Source of the DNA: Acidovorax benzenivorans
GTDB lineage: Bacteria > Pseudomonadota > Gammaproteobacteria > Burkholderiales > Burkholderiaceae_C
Assembly (NCBI RefSeq): GCF_028680575.1
Contig: NZ_JAPCKI010000025.1
Coordinates: forward strand, 1-41,941
Direction of reading: 5' to 3'
Length of the DNA: 41,941 nt
The position numbers and the translations under genes are program-made. The number at the start of each line of letters is the position of its first letter. Positions within the stretch are counted from its first letter, which is position 1. The notes below the pieces were generated by a model that was not told the origin of the DNA, did not search any database, and was given only the letters and a program-made list of their open reading frames with translations. Positions 6,888 through 14,609 of the stretch are shown here, piece after piece.

Positions 6888-7565
6888 TCAGAACGCTGGC
6901 GCAGCCAATGAAGACACCCACCAGGCCAATGCCGCGCTCAGGGCCAGCACCACCAATGCCACGGTGCGGCTCGTTGCGTCGTCACGGGAGGGCGTGGCAG
7001 CTTGGGGCAGCGTCTTGTCTCCGTCCAGCATGGGCCGGATGAGCTGTTGCTTGCGCACACGCACATAAAAGATGATGGCCAGCACGTGCAGGCCTACCAG
7101 CCCCAGTAGCAGGAACTGCCCGATGTCCTTGTGATAGCTCGTGGCCAGCCCCACCACCGCGTTCGAAACATAAGAGGTCAGCGGCCCAGCGAAGGCGATC
7201 TCATCGTCACTCAGCAGGCCGGTGCCAACCTGGGCTACCAGCACTGCCAGCAAAACAAACACTGACAGCCCGCCCAGCGGGCTGTGCCCAATGCTGTCTT
7301 CGGGATGGGGCGTGCCGCGCAAGTACCGCAGCAAGCGCGCAGGCGAATACAGGAACGCTGAAAAGCGTGACCAGCGACCGCCCATCAGCCCCCAGACTGC
7401 TCTGAACACCAGCAACGCCAGCACCGTGTAGCCCAGGCGAAAGTGCCAGACCATGGCATTGCCGCCCACTTTGGCTGTGATGGCCAGTGCCACGATGCAG
7501 GCCGCCAGGGCCCAGTGAAAGATGCGGGTTGGAAGGTCCCAGATGCGTACGGTGTGCTGCGTCAT
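6888..7565 (-). CDS. Cytochrome b561-type membrane protein
   Basis: The start MTQHTVRIWDLPTRIFHWAL is chosen because it gives the standard N-terminus; the open frame runs further upstream but is then antisense to the cytochrome c' gene. The protein is 225 aa with four membrane helices in the cytochrome b561 core and an extra hydrophobic helix at the C-terminus. Candidate haem-ligand histidines are His17 (FHW), His41 (VWHFRLGY), and the ones in SYHKDIGQ and LVGLHVLAI. It probably passes electrons between the quinone pool and a periplasmic partner. The divergent neighbour, a cytochrome c', is the obvious candidate partner. Confidence 0.9.
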   Translation of the reverse strand: MTQHTVRIWDLPTRIFHWALAACIVALAITAKVGGNAMVWHFRLGYTVLALLVFRAVWGLMGGRWSRFSAFLYSPARLLRYLRGTPHPEDSIGHSPLGGLSVFVLLAVLVAQVGTGLLSDDEIAFAGPLTSYVSNAVVGLATSYHKDIGQFLLLGLVGLHVLAIIFYVRVRKQQLIRPMLDGDKTLPQAATPSRDDATSRTVALVVLALSAALAWWVSSLAAPAF

Positions 7566-7731
7566 GGTGGTCAAGGGCGGTGCGCCGAAGTGAGGGATGG
7601 GTGGAGGTGTATGCGGCATTGTGCGGCAGGGCTTGTAACCACCCTGCCTCAGCACAACGGTGCCCAAACCGGCATACTGCGCAGGCTTGGAAGGCACCAT
7701 TTTGTTCCACCCACGAAAAAAGGAAGTTCCG

Positions 7732-8187
7732 ATGAAAGCACTTGTTGCGTTGACCTTGGCGGCGGCTGCCCTCACCCTTTCAGCCCCCGCCTCCGCCCAA
7801 TTTGCCAAGGCTGAAGACGCCATCAAATACCGCCAAAGCGCGCTGTTTGTGATGGGGCAGCACTTCGGTCGCCTGGGCGCCATGGCCAACGGCCGTGTGC
7901 CTTTCGACGCCAAGGTGGCGCAGGAGAACGCCGATGTTGTGGCCCACATGGCCAAGTTGCCATGGGCAGGTTTTGGCCCGGGCACCGACAAGGGCGCATC
8001 CACCAAGGCCCTGCCAGAGATCTGGACCGAACAAGCCAAGTTCAAGGACCATGCCGAGAAGCTGGAAGCCGAGTCCGTCAAGCTGGCCGCCGCCGCCAAG
8101 ACGGGCAACCTGGACAACCTCAAGACCGCTTTTGGCGCTGCCGCTGGCACCTGCAAGGCCTGCCACGACAACTTCCGCGCGAAGTAA
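7732..8187 (+). CDS. Cytochrome c' (periplasmic, class II)
   Basis: This 151-aa protein has a signal peptide (about residues 1-22, MKALVALTLAAAALTLSAPA then SAQ) and a C-terminal haem motif CKACH at 141-145, with the four-helix class II arrangement in which haem binds near the C-terminus. Cytochromes c' bind NO and CO and may protect against nitrosative stress. An AAGGAAG Shine-Dalgarno lies 5-11 bases before the ATG at 7732; a longer in-frame start at 7660 would destroy the signal peptide. It is divergent from the b561 gene, a common pairing. Confidence 0.92.
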   Translation: MKALVALTLAAAALTLSAPASAQFAKAEDAIKYRQSALFVMGQHFGRLGAMANGRVPFDAKVAQENADVVAHMAKLPWAGFGPGTDKGASTKALPEIWTEQAKFKDHAEKLEAESVKLAAAAKTGNLDNLKTAFGAAAGTCKACHDNFRAK

Positions 8188-8189
8188 AA

Positions 8190-8330
8190 GCAACCCCCTG
8201 AGTGGGCGGCTGTGCCGCCTCTCCCTTCTCTCGAATTGCCGCGCATCCTGGACTGGGGGCGACGCCAGCGCGACGGCGCCGCCCTTGCGCGGTATCCGCT
8301 GGGTTGCCGCTACGTCAGTGATGGACGTCA
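8190..8330 (+). repeat. GC-rich intergenic repeat-like segment
   Basis: The 140 bp after the cytochrome c' gene carry several GC-rich short inverted segments, including GGCGGCTGTGCCGCC at about 8205-8219, and no convincing ORF. The wording CCCCTGAGTGGGCGGC and GCGACGGCGCCGCCCTTGCG resembles dispersed intergenic elements that I recall from Acidovorax-type genomes. That resemblance is from memory and unverified. Confidence 0.4.
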
Positions 8331-8337
8331 GTATTCA

Positions 8338-8404
8338 AATTTGATAGCTGCTCGCGCTGGATCCATAAGCACAAAAGGCCAATTTCGCTTGAAATTGGCC
8401 TTTT
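8338..8404 (+). repeat. Dispersed intergenic repeat, copy 1, ending in a terminator hairpin
   Basis: The segment reads TTTGATAGCTGCT, 13 bases, TAAGC, then GGCCAATTTCGCTTGAAATT. It shares order and spacing with copies at 13606 and, more weakly, 27432 (reverse). Its 3' part is AAAAGGCCAATTTC (8373-8386), loop GCTT, GAAATTGGCCTTTT (8391-8404), a perfect 14-bp stem. Confidence 0.65.
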
Positions 8405-8410
8405 GTTTTA
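8373..8410. terminator. Bidirectional intrinsic terminator between cytochrome c' and TlpA genes
   Basis: The perfect 14-bp stem (8373-8386 with 8391-8404) and GCTT loop are flanked by A-runs on the left and T-rich sequence on the right (TTTTGTTTTA). It can stop transcription from the plus-strand cytochrome c' gene and from the minus-strand thioredoxin gene, whose stop codon is only 24 bp away. Confidence 0.85.
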
Positions 8411-8427
8411 GGAGATGTTGTAGCGGC

Positions 8428-8931
8428 TCAGGTCTCTGCCAGGAGCTTTTCGATCAACTGGTGCAACTCGGGGAAGTTGGGGGCACCCACATAGGTCTTC
8501 ACGATCTCACCGCGCTTGTTCACGATGAAGGTGGAGGGCGTGAGTCGCACATCGCCCCAGGCCTTTGCCACATTGCCAGTGTTGTCGATGGCCACCTGGA
8601 AAGGCAGCTTGCGCGTCTCGGCAAAGTTGACCACGTAGCTGGGTGGGTCGTAGCTCATGGCCACGGCCAGGGTGTCAAAGCCTTTGCTGTTGTACTTGTT
8701 GTAGGTGGCCACGATCTCGGGCATTTCGGCCACACAGGTGGTGCAGCTGGTGGCCCAGAAGTTGACCAGGGTGACCTTGCCCTTCAGGTCGGATGTGGAT
8801 TTGCTGGAGCCGTCCAGCAGCACAAAGGTGGATGCGGGGGCTTCAGCGCGGCCCGTGTCCAGGTACACATAGGCGCCCACAGCGGCAAACGCTGCCACTG
8901 TCACACCTGCTGCCCAATGCTTGATCGCCAT
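8428..8931 (-). CDS. TlpA-like thioredoxin-fold protein
   Basis: This 167-aa protein has an N-terminal membrane anchor or uncleaved signal (about residues 5-24) and a TlpA/ResA-type thioredoxin domain. The redox motif is in VNFWATSCTTCVAEMP, with Cys63 and Cys66, and the cis-proline lies in RLTPSTFIV. Such proteins reduce periplasmic disulfides, often in cytochrome c or oxidase maturation. I start at 8931 (MAIKHWAAGV); the codon 15 bp upstream has no Shine-Dalgarno. The gene is divergent from the lipoprotein gene. Confidence 0.9.
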   Translation of the reverse strand: MAIKHWAAGVTVAAFAAVGAYVYLDTGRAEAPASTFVLLDGSSKSTSDLKGKVTLVNFWATSCTTCVAEMPEIVATYNKYNSKGFDTLAVAMSYDPPSYVVNFAETRKLPFQVAIDNTGNVAKAWGDVRLTPSTFIVNKRGEIVKTYVGAPNFPELHQLIEKLLAET

Positions 8932-9114
8932 GACTTCACCACCCATCCAAAAGGAAACACGGGGCCTATGCCCCCACCCCCGCATTGTGCCGGAGCTACC
9001 CGTGCGCCGCGCCAGGGCGCCTGCAACACCCTTTCTGGACTCGACGCGCCGCGAAAAGTTCGCCACAAAACGGATCGGCCAGCCGACCGGGGCTGCTCTG
9101 CCGATAATGCCCCG

Positions 9115-9648
9115 ATGAAATGGACATTGACCGGGGCCGCCGCCCTGCTGATCGCGGGCTGCAGCCCCGCGCTGAATTGGCGCACCGTGCCGCTGCCTGA
9201 AGCGGGCCTGACCATCACCCTGCCGTGCAAGCCCGATCAGGCCACCCGCTCCGTGGAGCTGGCTGGCGCACCGGTGGAGTTGTCCATGGTGGGCTGCGAT
9301 GCCGATGGCGCGACCTTTGCGGTGTCTCACGCAGCCCTGGCCGACCCGGCCCAGGTGGGCGCAGCACTCACGCACTGGCGGACTGCCATGCTGGCACGCC
9401 TGGGGGCGGGCGCTGAGGCGGGGGCCAAAGATGTTCCCTACGCGCCGCGTGGCGCCTTGCCCCTGCTGCAATCGGTGCGCACGGTGGCCCAGGGCCAGCG
9501 CCCTGATGGCAGCGCAGTCACGGCACAGGCCGTGTGGTTTGCGCGTGCGGCAGGCCCGCAAGTGCGGCTATACCACGCCGTCGTCTACACCGCCAAGCCC
9601 AGGCCGGACGTGGCCGACCAGTTCTTTGCCGGTCTGGCGCTGCCATGA
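9115..9648 (+). CDS. Putative lipoprotein of unknown function
   Basis: This 177-aa protein begins MKWTLTGAAALLIAGCSPAL, a lipoprotein signal with lipobox Cys16, so it should be lipidated and exported. The mature part has a pair of cysteines (LPCKPD and MVGCDAD) that could form a disulfide, and ends with a YHAVVYTAKPRPDVADQFFA segment. I do not recognise a functional domain. Its stop overlaps the start of the MFS gene (ATGA), so the two are likely cotranscribed and translationally coupled. The start at 9115 is chosen for the signal peptide; the open frame extends much further upstream without coding signs. Confidence 0.78.
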   Translation: MKWTLTGAAALLIAGCSPALNWRTVPLPEAGLTITLPCKPDQATRSVELAGAPVELSMVGCDADGATFAVSHAALADPAQVGAALTHWRTAMLARLGAGAEAGAKDVPYAPRGALPLLQSVRTVAQGQRPDGSAVTAQAVWFARAAGPQVRLYHAVVYTAKPRPDVADQFFAGLALP

Positions 9649-10904
9649 GCAGCAGCGTGTTGCCACGGCGGGCCGCCGTCATTGTCTTTCTGGCGTTTGC
9701 GTTTGCGTACTTCCTGTCGGCGCTGGTGCGCGCCGTCACGGCCACCTTGGCGCCGACGCTGGCCCAGGAGTTCTCGCTGCAGGCGCGGGATCTGGGGCTG
9801 CTGGCGGGCGGGTACTTTCTGGGCTTCTCGGCCACACAGCTGCCTTTGGGCACGTGGCTGGACCGCCATGGCCCCAAGAAGGTTGCGCTGGGGTTCCTGG
9901 GCGTGGCCGTGGTGGGCAGCCTGGTGTTCTCGGCGGCCACGGGGTTTTCGGGTCTGCTCGCCGGGCGGGTGTTGTGTGGTGCGGGCGTCAGCGCGTGCCT
10001 GATGGCACCGCTCACCGGCTACCGCCGTTGGTTGGAGCCCGTGGCGCAGATGCGGGCGAATTCGTGGATGCTGATGACAGGCTCGCTGGGCATGGTGGCG
10101 TCCACGCTGCCAGTGCAATGGGCGCTGCCGCTGGTGGGCTGGCGCCCGCTGTTTTGGGCGCTGGCAGTGCTGATCGCGGTGGCCATGGTGGTCATCGCTG
10201 TTTGGGTGCCCCGCTGGGGCCCGGCCAACTCCGCACCTGTGGGAGCGAGTGCCGATGTGGCGCCTGCGCCCCAGGGCTATGGTGTGGTGTGGCGGCATCC
10301 GTACTTTCAGCGCCTCGCACCGCTGGGTTTCTTTTGCTACGGCGGCATGGTGGCCATGCAGACTTTGTGGGCGGGGCCGTGGATGCAGCGTGTAGCGGGC
10401 TACACCGCCCTGGAGTCGGCGACGGGCCTGTTCTGGATCAACGTCTCCATGCTGTGCACCTTCTGGACCTGGGGCATGGTCAATCCCTGGCTGCTGCGCA
10501 AGGGGTTTGGTGCCGATCGTTTGATGGCGATGGGCCTGCCGCTGTGCCTGGTGGTGTTGCTGGGCATCATCCTGGCCGGGCCCCAGGCAGGGGGCGGCGC
10601 CTGGGCCTTGTTCTGTGTGTCTTGCACCTTTGTGTCGCTGTCGCAACCGGCCGTGGCCATGGCGTTTCCGCAGGCGCTGGCAGGGCGCGCGCTGTCGGCC
10701 TACAACCTGGTGATTTTTGCGGGCGTGTTTGTGGTGCAGTGGGGCATTGGCCTGGCGGTGGACGCCTTTGCAGCCGCCGGGCTGGCCACCGTGCCAGCGT
10801 TCCAGGCGGCCATGGCGGTGTACCTGGCATGCAACGCGAGTGCCTATGCGTGGTTCATGCTGCGGGGGCGGCGCCATAATGTGCTGCAAACCTCTGCACC
10901 ATGA
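9645..10904 (+). CDS. Major facilitator superfamily transporter
   Basis: This 419-aa polytopic inner membrane protein has about 12 hydrophobic segments. The loop between helices 2 and 3 carries the MFS signature region GTWLDRHGPKKVALGFLG, and helix 4 shows GRVLCGAGVSACLMAPL. The two halves are joined by a loop near residues 195-225. The substrate cannot be predicted. The ATG overlaps the stop of the lipoprotein gene by four bases. Downstream, a 79-bp element with terminal inverted repeats starts one base after its stop codon. Confidence 0.88.
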   Translation: MSSSVLPRRAAVIVFLAFAFAYFLSALVRAVTATLAPTLAQEFSLQARDLGLLAGGYFLGFSATQLPLGTWLDRHGPKKVALGFLGVAVVGSLVFSAATGFSGLLAGRVLCGAGVSACLMAPLTGYRRWLEPVAQMRANSWMLMTGSLGMVASTLPVQWALPLVGWRPLFWALAVLIAVAMVVIAVWVPRWGPANSAPVGASADVAPAPQGYGVVWRHPYFQRLAPLGFFCYGGMVAMQTLWAGPWMQRVAGYTALESATGLFWINVSMLCTFWTWGMVNPWLLRKGFGADRLMAMGLPLCLVVLLGIILAGPQAGGGAWALFCVSCTFVSLSQPAVAMAFPQALAGRALSAYNLVIFAGVFVVQWGIGLAVDAFAAAGLATVPAFQAAMAVYLACNASAYAWFMLRGRRHNVLQTSAP

Positions 10905-10905
10905 A

Positions 10906-10984
10906 GACTTACGCAAATCAAGTTGCAACAACGGGCCGCGTCCTTGTGGCAAGCGATTCGTTGATGCGCTGCTGTGCGTAAGTC
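10906..10984. repeat. 79-bp element with perfect 10-bp terminal inverted repeats
   Basis: GACTTACGCA (10906-10915) is the exact reverse complement of TGCGTAAGTC (10975-10984). The interior is 59 bp with no ORF; it contains the small palindrome GTTGCAAC. It fills the whole gap between the MFS stop codon and the EIIA start codon. It may be a miniature inverted-repeat element, the footprint of an insertion sequence, or a regulatory hairpin in front of the PTS genes. Confidence 0.5.
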
Positions 10985-11443
10985 ATGACCATGACCCCCA
11001 CCAGCATCCTCATCATTGCCCACGCCCCACTGGCCCACGCGCTGCGTGAATGTGCGCTGCACGTGTTTTCAGACTGCGGCAACAGCGTGGCGGCGCTGGA
11101 CGTGCAGCCCAACCAGCCCCCCGAAGAGTCGCTGGCCCAGGCGCGCATCATGCTGGACCAACTGGGCACTGACACCACCCTGGTGCTGACCGACGTGTTT
11201 GGTGCCACGCCCTGCAATGTGGCGCAGCGCCTGGTAGATGGCGTGCGCTCGCGCTTGGTGACGGGCGTCAACCTGCCGATGCTGCTGCGCGCCGTGAGCT
11301 ACCGGAACGAGCCGCTCGACTCCGTGGTGACCCGCGCCGTGGTGGGGGGCACCCAAGGGGTGATGCAGGTGGCCATCTCCGCACCGCAGAACCAGAACCG
11401 CCGTAACCGACATGATCAAGACTCGTACGACCATCAGCAATAA
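10985..11443 (+). CDS. PTS EIIA component, mannose family
   Basis: This 152-aa cytosolic protein has an EIIA-Man fold. It begins with ILIIAHAPLAHALRECAL, where His13 is the expected phosphorylated residue, and continues with LVLTDVFGATPCNVAQRLVD and the GVNLPMLLRAVSYR segment. It receives phosphate from HPr. The next genes are HPr and enzyme I, but no EIIB/EIIC permease follows, so in this group it is thought to act in regulation rather than sugar uptake. A second ATG at 10991 is possible; neither has a clear Shine-Dalgarno, because an inverted repeat ends at the start. It overlaps HPr by 32 bp. Confidence 0.9.
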   Translation: MTMTPTSILIIAHAPLAHALRECALHVFSDCGNSVAALDVQPNQPPEESLAQARIMLDQLGTDTTLVLTDVFGATPCNVAQRLVDGVRSRLVTGVNLPMLLRAVSYRNEPLDSVVTRAVVGGTQGVMQVAISAPQNQNRRNRHDQDSYDHQQ

Positions 11444-11681
11444 ACTGGGCCTGCACGCCCGCGCATCGGCCAAGCTCACCAAGCTGGCTGGCAGCTTCCC
11501 GTGTGACGTTTTCATGAGCAAGGGGGAGCGCCGCATCAACGCCAAGAGCATCATGGGCGTGATGATGCTGGCTGCTGGCCTGGGCTCCGAGGTAGAGCTG
11601 GAAACCAACGGCGACCGCGAACAGGAGGCCATGGATGCCCTGCTGGCGCTCATCGCCGACAAATTTGGCGAGGGTGAGTAA
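11412..11681 (+). CDS. ptsH: HPr phosphocarrier protein
   Basis: This 89-aa protein has the HPr signature LGLHARASAKLTKLA with phosphorylatable His15, and a regulatory Ser46 in the segment NAKSIMGVMML. Enzyme I phosphorylates His15. Ser46 is the target of HPr kinase/phosphorylase (HprK) in bacteria that have it; HprK is not in this window. The gene starts inside the end of the EIIA gene, implying coupled translation, and lies 130 bp upstream of ptsI. Confidence 0.95.
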   Translation: MIKTRTTISNKLGLHARASAKLTKLAGSFPCDVFMSKGERRINAKSIMGVMMLAAGLGSEVELETNGDREQEAMDALLALIADKFGEGE

Positions 11682-11689
11682 TGAATAGC

Positions 11690-11800
11690 GCCTCCACGGT
11701 CGCGCACTGCGTGTCGCTCCCTGCCCCCCAAGGGGGCCCAGCCCGCCTTCGGGCGGCCGGGCGGCGGGCTGACGTGGCCCTTCTCGCACGTTTGTACCGG
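11690..11800 (+). repeat. GC-rich hairpin cluster between HPr and enzyme I genes
   Basis: GCCCCC (11723-11728) pairs with GGGGGC (11732-11737). AGCCCGCC (11740-11747) pairs with GGCGGGCT (11763-11770), with another small GCCCG/CGGGC stem inside. No T-run follows. The segment looks like a REP-type intergenic element common in Comamonadaceae as I remember them. It could lower expression of ptsI relative to HPr or stabilise the upstream mRNA end. Confidence 0.45.
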
Positions 11801-11811
11801 ATCGCACCACC

Positions 11812-13569
11812 ATGACCTTCTCCGTCCACGGCCTCGCAGTCGCACGCGGCATTGCCATTGGCCGGGCCGTGCTGGTGGCGTCCAGCCGTGTGGATGTAGC
11901 GCATTACTTTGTCGAGCCCGCTCAGGTCGAAGGCGAGATCGAACGCGTGCGCCAGGGGCGCAATGCCGTGGTCGAGGAGCTGCAGCGCCTGCAGATCGAC
12001 ATGCCTACCGATGCGCCGCACGAGCTGGCCGCGCTGCTGGATGTGCACCTGATGCTGCTGCAGGACGAGGCCCTCACGGGTGGTGTCAAGCACTGGATCA
12101 CCGAGCGCCTGTACAACGCCGAGTGGGCGCTGACCACGCAGCTCGAAGTGATCGCGCGCCAGTTCGACGAGATGGAGGATGAGTATCTGCGCGAGCGCAA
12201 GGCCGACCTGGAGCAGGTGGTCGAGCGCATCCTGCGCTACATGAAAGGTGTGGCCAGCCCCGTGGCGCCACCGGCCAGCAGCCCGCGCCGCAAGACGCAA
12301 CAAGACCTGCTGCTGGACGATACGGTGGATGTGCCTCTGGTGCTGGTGGCGCACGACCTCTCGCCCGCCGACATGCTGCAGTTCAAACAAAGCGTGTTCG
12401 CGGGCTTTGTGACCGACGTGGGCGGCAAGACCAGCCACACTGCCATCGTGGCGCGCAGCATGGACATCCCGGCGGTAGTGGGCGCGCGCGCAGCCAGCCA
12501 GCTGGTACGGCAGGACGACTGGGTCATCATCGACGGTGATGCGGGCGTGGTCATCGTCGACCCGTCGCCCATCATCCTGGCCGAATACGGATTTCGCCAG
12601 CGCCAGGTCGAGCTGGAACGCGAGCGCCTTGCCCGCCTGCGCCACACGCCCGCCGTCACTATTGATGGTCACAAGATCGAGCTGCTGGCCAACATCGAGC
12701 AGCCGGGCGACGCGGTCGCCGCCGTGCGCGCAGGCGCCGTGGGCGTGGGTTTGTTCCGCAGCGAGTTTTTGTTCATGGGCAAAAGCGGCAACCTGCCCGG
12801 CGAGGACGAGCAGTACCGCGCCTACTGCGAGGCCATCGACGGCATGCAGGGCTTGCCAGTCACCATCCGCACCATCGACGTGGGCGCCGACAAGCCGCTG
12901 GACAACAAGGCCCACAAGGACAGCTACCTGAACCCCGCGCTAGGCCTGCGCGCCATCCGCTGGAGCCTGGCTGACCCGGCCATGTTCCGCACCCAGTTGC
13001 GCGCCGTGCTGCGGGCGGCGGCGCATGGCAAGGTGAACCTGCTGTTCCCCATGCTGGCGCACACGCACGAGATCCAGCAGACACTCGCCCAGGTCGATTT
13101 GGCCCGCGCCGAGCTGGATGCGCGTGGCGAGCCCTACGGGCCTGTGCAGCTGGGCGCAATGATCGAAGTGCCTGCCGCCGCGCTCATGGTGCGCACCTTC
13201 CTCAAGTATTTCGACTTCCTGTCTATCGGCACCAACGACCTGATCCAGTACACCCTGGCCATCGATCGCGCTGACGAGGCCGTGGCCCATCTGTACGACC
13301 CGCTGCACCCCGCAGTGTTGCGCCTGGTGGGCGATGTGATCGCCGAGGGTGAGCGCCAGGGCAAGAGCGTGTGTGTGTGTGGCGAGACGGCGGGCGACGT
13401 GGCCATGACCCGCCTGCTGCTGGGCCTGGGCCTGCGCAGTTTTTCGATGCACCCCGCGCAGATCCTGGCCGTCAAGCAGGAGGTGCTGCGTGCCGACACG
13501 CGCAAGCTCGCGCCTTGGGCGCAGCAGGTGCTGGAAGGCGACGCACCTGCCGTGCTACTGACGGCCTAG
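11812..13569 (+). CDS. ptsI: PTS enzyme I, phosphoenolpyruvate-protein phosphotransferase
   Basis: This 585-aa protein starts the phosphate relay by autophosphorylation from PEP and then phosphorylates HPr. Domains in order are an HPr-binding helical domain (residues about 30-140), the swivelling phosphohistidine domain with GGKTSHTAIVARSMDIPAVV (active His209), and the PEP-binding TIM barrel with IRTIDVGADKPLDNK, SIGTNDLIQYTLAIDRADE and the cysteine loop VCVCGETAGD. Length and motifs are normal. The ATG is 130 bp downstream of ptsH, beyond GC-rich hairpins. Confidence 0.96.
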   Translation: MTFSVHGLAVARGIAIGRAVLVASSRVDVAHYFVEPAQVEGEIERVRQGRNAVVEELQRLQIDMPTDAPHELAALLDVHLMLLQDEALTGGVKHWITERLYNAEWALTTQLEVIARQFDEMEDEYLRERKADLEQVVERILRYMKGVASPVAPPASSPRRKTQQDLLLDDTVDVPLVLVAHDLSPADMLQFKQSVFAGFVTDVGGKTSHTAIVARSMDIPAVVGARAASQLVRQDDWVIIDGDAGVVIVDPSPIILAEYGFRQRQVELERERLARLRHTPAVTIDGHKIELLANIEQPGDAVAAVRAGAVGVGLFRSEFLFMGKSGNLPGEDEQYRAYCEAIDGMQGLPVTIRTIDVGADKPLDNKAHKDSYLNPALGLRAIRWSLADPAMFRTQLRAVLRAAAHGKVNLLFPMLAHTHEIQQTLAQVDLARAELDARGEPYGPVQLGAMIEVPAAALMVRTFLKYFDFLSIGTNDLIQYTLAIDRADEAVAHLYDPLHPAVLRLVGDVIAEGERQGKSVCVCGETAGDVAMTRLLLGLGLRSFSMHPAQILAVKQEVLRADTRKLAPWAQQVLEGDAPAVLLTA

Positions 13570-13605
13570 CGCTTTAACGGCCTGAGGGGCTCTGTTGATT
13601 GCTCC

Positions 13606-13660
13606 AAAAATGATAGCTGCTGAGGCATGTTCTCTAAGCGCTATTGGTCGATTTGGCTAA
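13606..13660 (+). repeat. Dispersed intergenic repeat, copy 2
   Basis: This copy reads AAATGATAGCTGCT, 13 bases, TAAGCGC, then GGTCGATTTGGCTAAATT. It matches copy 1 (8338) with identical spacing between TGATAGCTGCT and TAAGC and similar sequence in the GGCCAATTT part. It lies between the convergent ptsI and EamA genes. Unlike copy 1 it has lost a perfect terminator stem. Confidence 0.6.
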
Positions 13661-13671
13661 ATTCTTGTGTG

Positions 13672-14505
13672 TCAGCGCGCTCGCATCCCGATCACGGCCG
13701 CGCTGATGATCATGACGGTGGCCAGCGCAATGCTCCAGGTGAATGCGCGGCCGCTCACCAGGATCAGCAGCATGGTGGATGCCAGGGGCGTGATGTAGCT
13801 CAGGATGCCTATGTGCCGGGCATCCCCCAGCTTGAGGGCCTTGTCCCACATGAAAAACGACGCCCCCAGCGGCCCCAGGCCCAGCACTGCCAGCAAGGCC
13901 CAGTCGCGCGGCAGCAGCGTCACAGCGGGCTCCAGCGCCCCATGGCAAAGCAGCGACAGCACCCCCGACACCAGCCCGAACAGCCCGATGGCCGTGGTCG
14001 GGAAGGCCGCCACGCGTTTTGTCAAAAGCGAGTACGTGGCCCAGATGAAAGCCGCGGCCAGTGCGGGCAGGTAGCCCCAGGCCGGCGTGCCGCTCAACTC
14101 GCGCCCGCCTGCAATGGCGATGGCTGCGCCCCCAAAACCCAGCAGCGCCGCCAGCACATGCGGCAGGCGCAGCGCCACACCGGGTAGCACCACGGGCGAG
14201 AGAACCACGATGAACAGCGGCCACAGGTAGTTGACCAGATTGGCCTCCACCGGCGGCGCATGGCGCAGTGCGATGAACAGCAGGAAGTGGTAGGCAAACA
14301 GGCCATACACGCCCAGCGCGAGCGTGCGCAGCGGAATGCGCCACTGCGAAGGATCGCGCAGCACAAACGGCCAGGCTGGCACGCTGCCGATGATGAGCGC
14401 AACGCCCGTGAGCAGGAAGGGCGGAATGTGGGTGAGTGACACCCCCAGGGAGGCGAGAGAGGCCCATAGCGCGATGGCGCCCAGAGCGTACAGATTGGCT
14501 TGCAT
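13672..14505 (-). CDS. EamA/DMT family transporter
   Basis: This 277-aa inner membrane protein has ten predicted hydrophobic helices in two EamA halves. The first half includes LGVYGLFAYHFLLFIALRHA and PPVEANLVNYLWPLFIVVLS, the pattern of the YddG-like aromatic amino acid exporters; the second half includes ALAAAFIWATYSLLTKRVA and IGILSYITPLASTMLLILV. It is likely a metabolite exporter, possibly of amino acids, but the substrate is inference. It lies 104 bp downstream of an AraC-type gene on the same strand, which may regulate it. Confidence 0.88.
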   Translation of the reverse strand: MQANLYALGAIALWASLASLGVSLTHIPPFLLTGVALIIGSVPAWPFVLRDPSQWRIPLRTLALGVYGLFAYHFLLFIALRHAPPVEANLVNYLWPLFIVVLSPVVLPGVALRLPHVLAALLGFGGAAIAIAGGRELSGTPAWGYLPALAAAFIWATYSLLTKRVAAFPTTAIGLFGLVSGVLSLLCHGALEPAVTLLPRDWALLAVLGLGPLGASFFMWDKALKLGDARHIGILSYITPLASTMLLILVSGRAFTWSIALATVMIISAAVIGMRAR

Positions 14506-14609
14506 GGCGCCGAGCTTACGCGCGCGCGCCGCCGTGAATCGTCGCGCAACGCCGGTCCGTCGTCGCGCACCAAGGCTCTTGGATGGTCGTCAGCGGTTGT
14601 CCGCCGTCA

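Noticed and set aside
7566..8246. Upstream extension of the cytochrome b561 frame
   Set aside because: The frame stays open but is antisense to the cytochrome c' gene. The proper N-terminus is MTQHTVRIWD at 7565.
8932..9561. Upstream extension of the thioredoxin-like frame
   Set aside because: It is antisense to the lipoprotein gene; the membrane anchor begins at MAIKHW.
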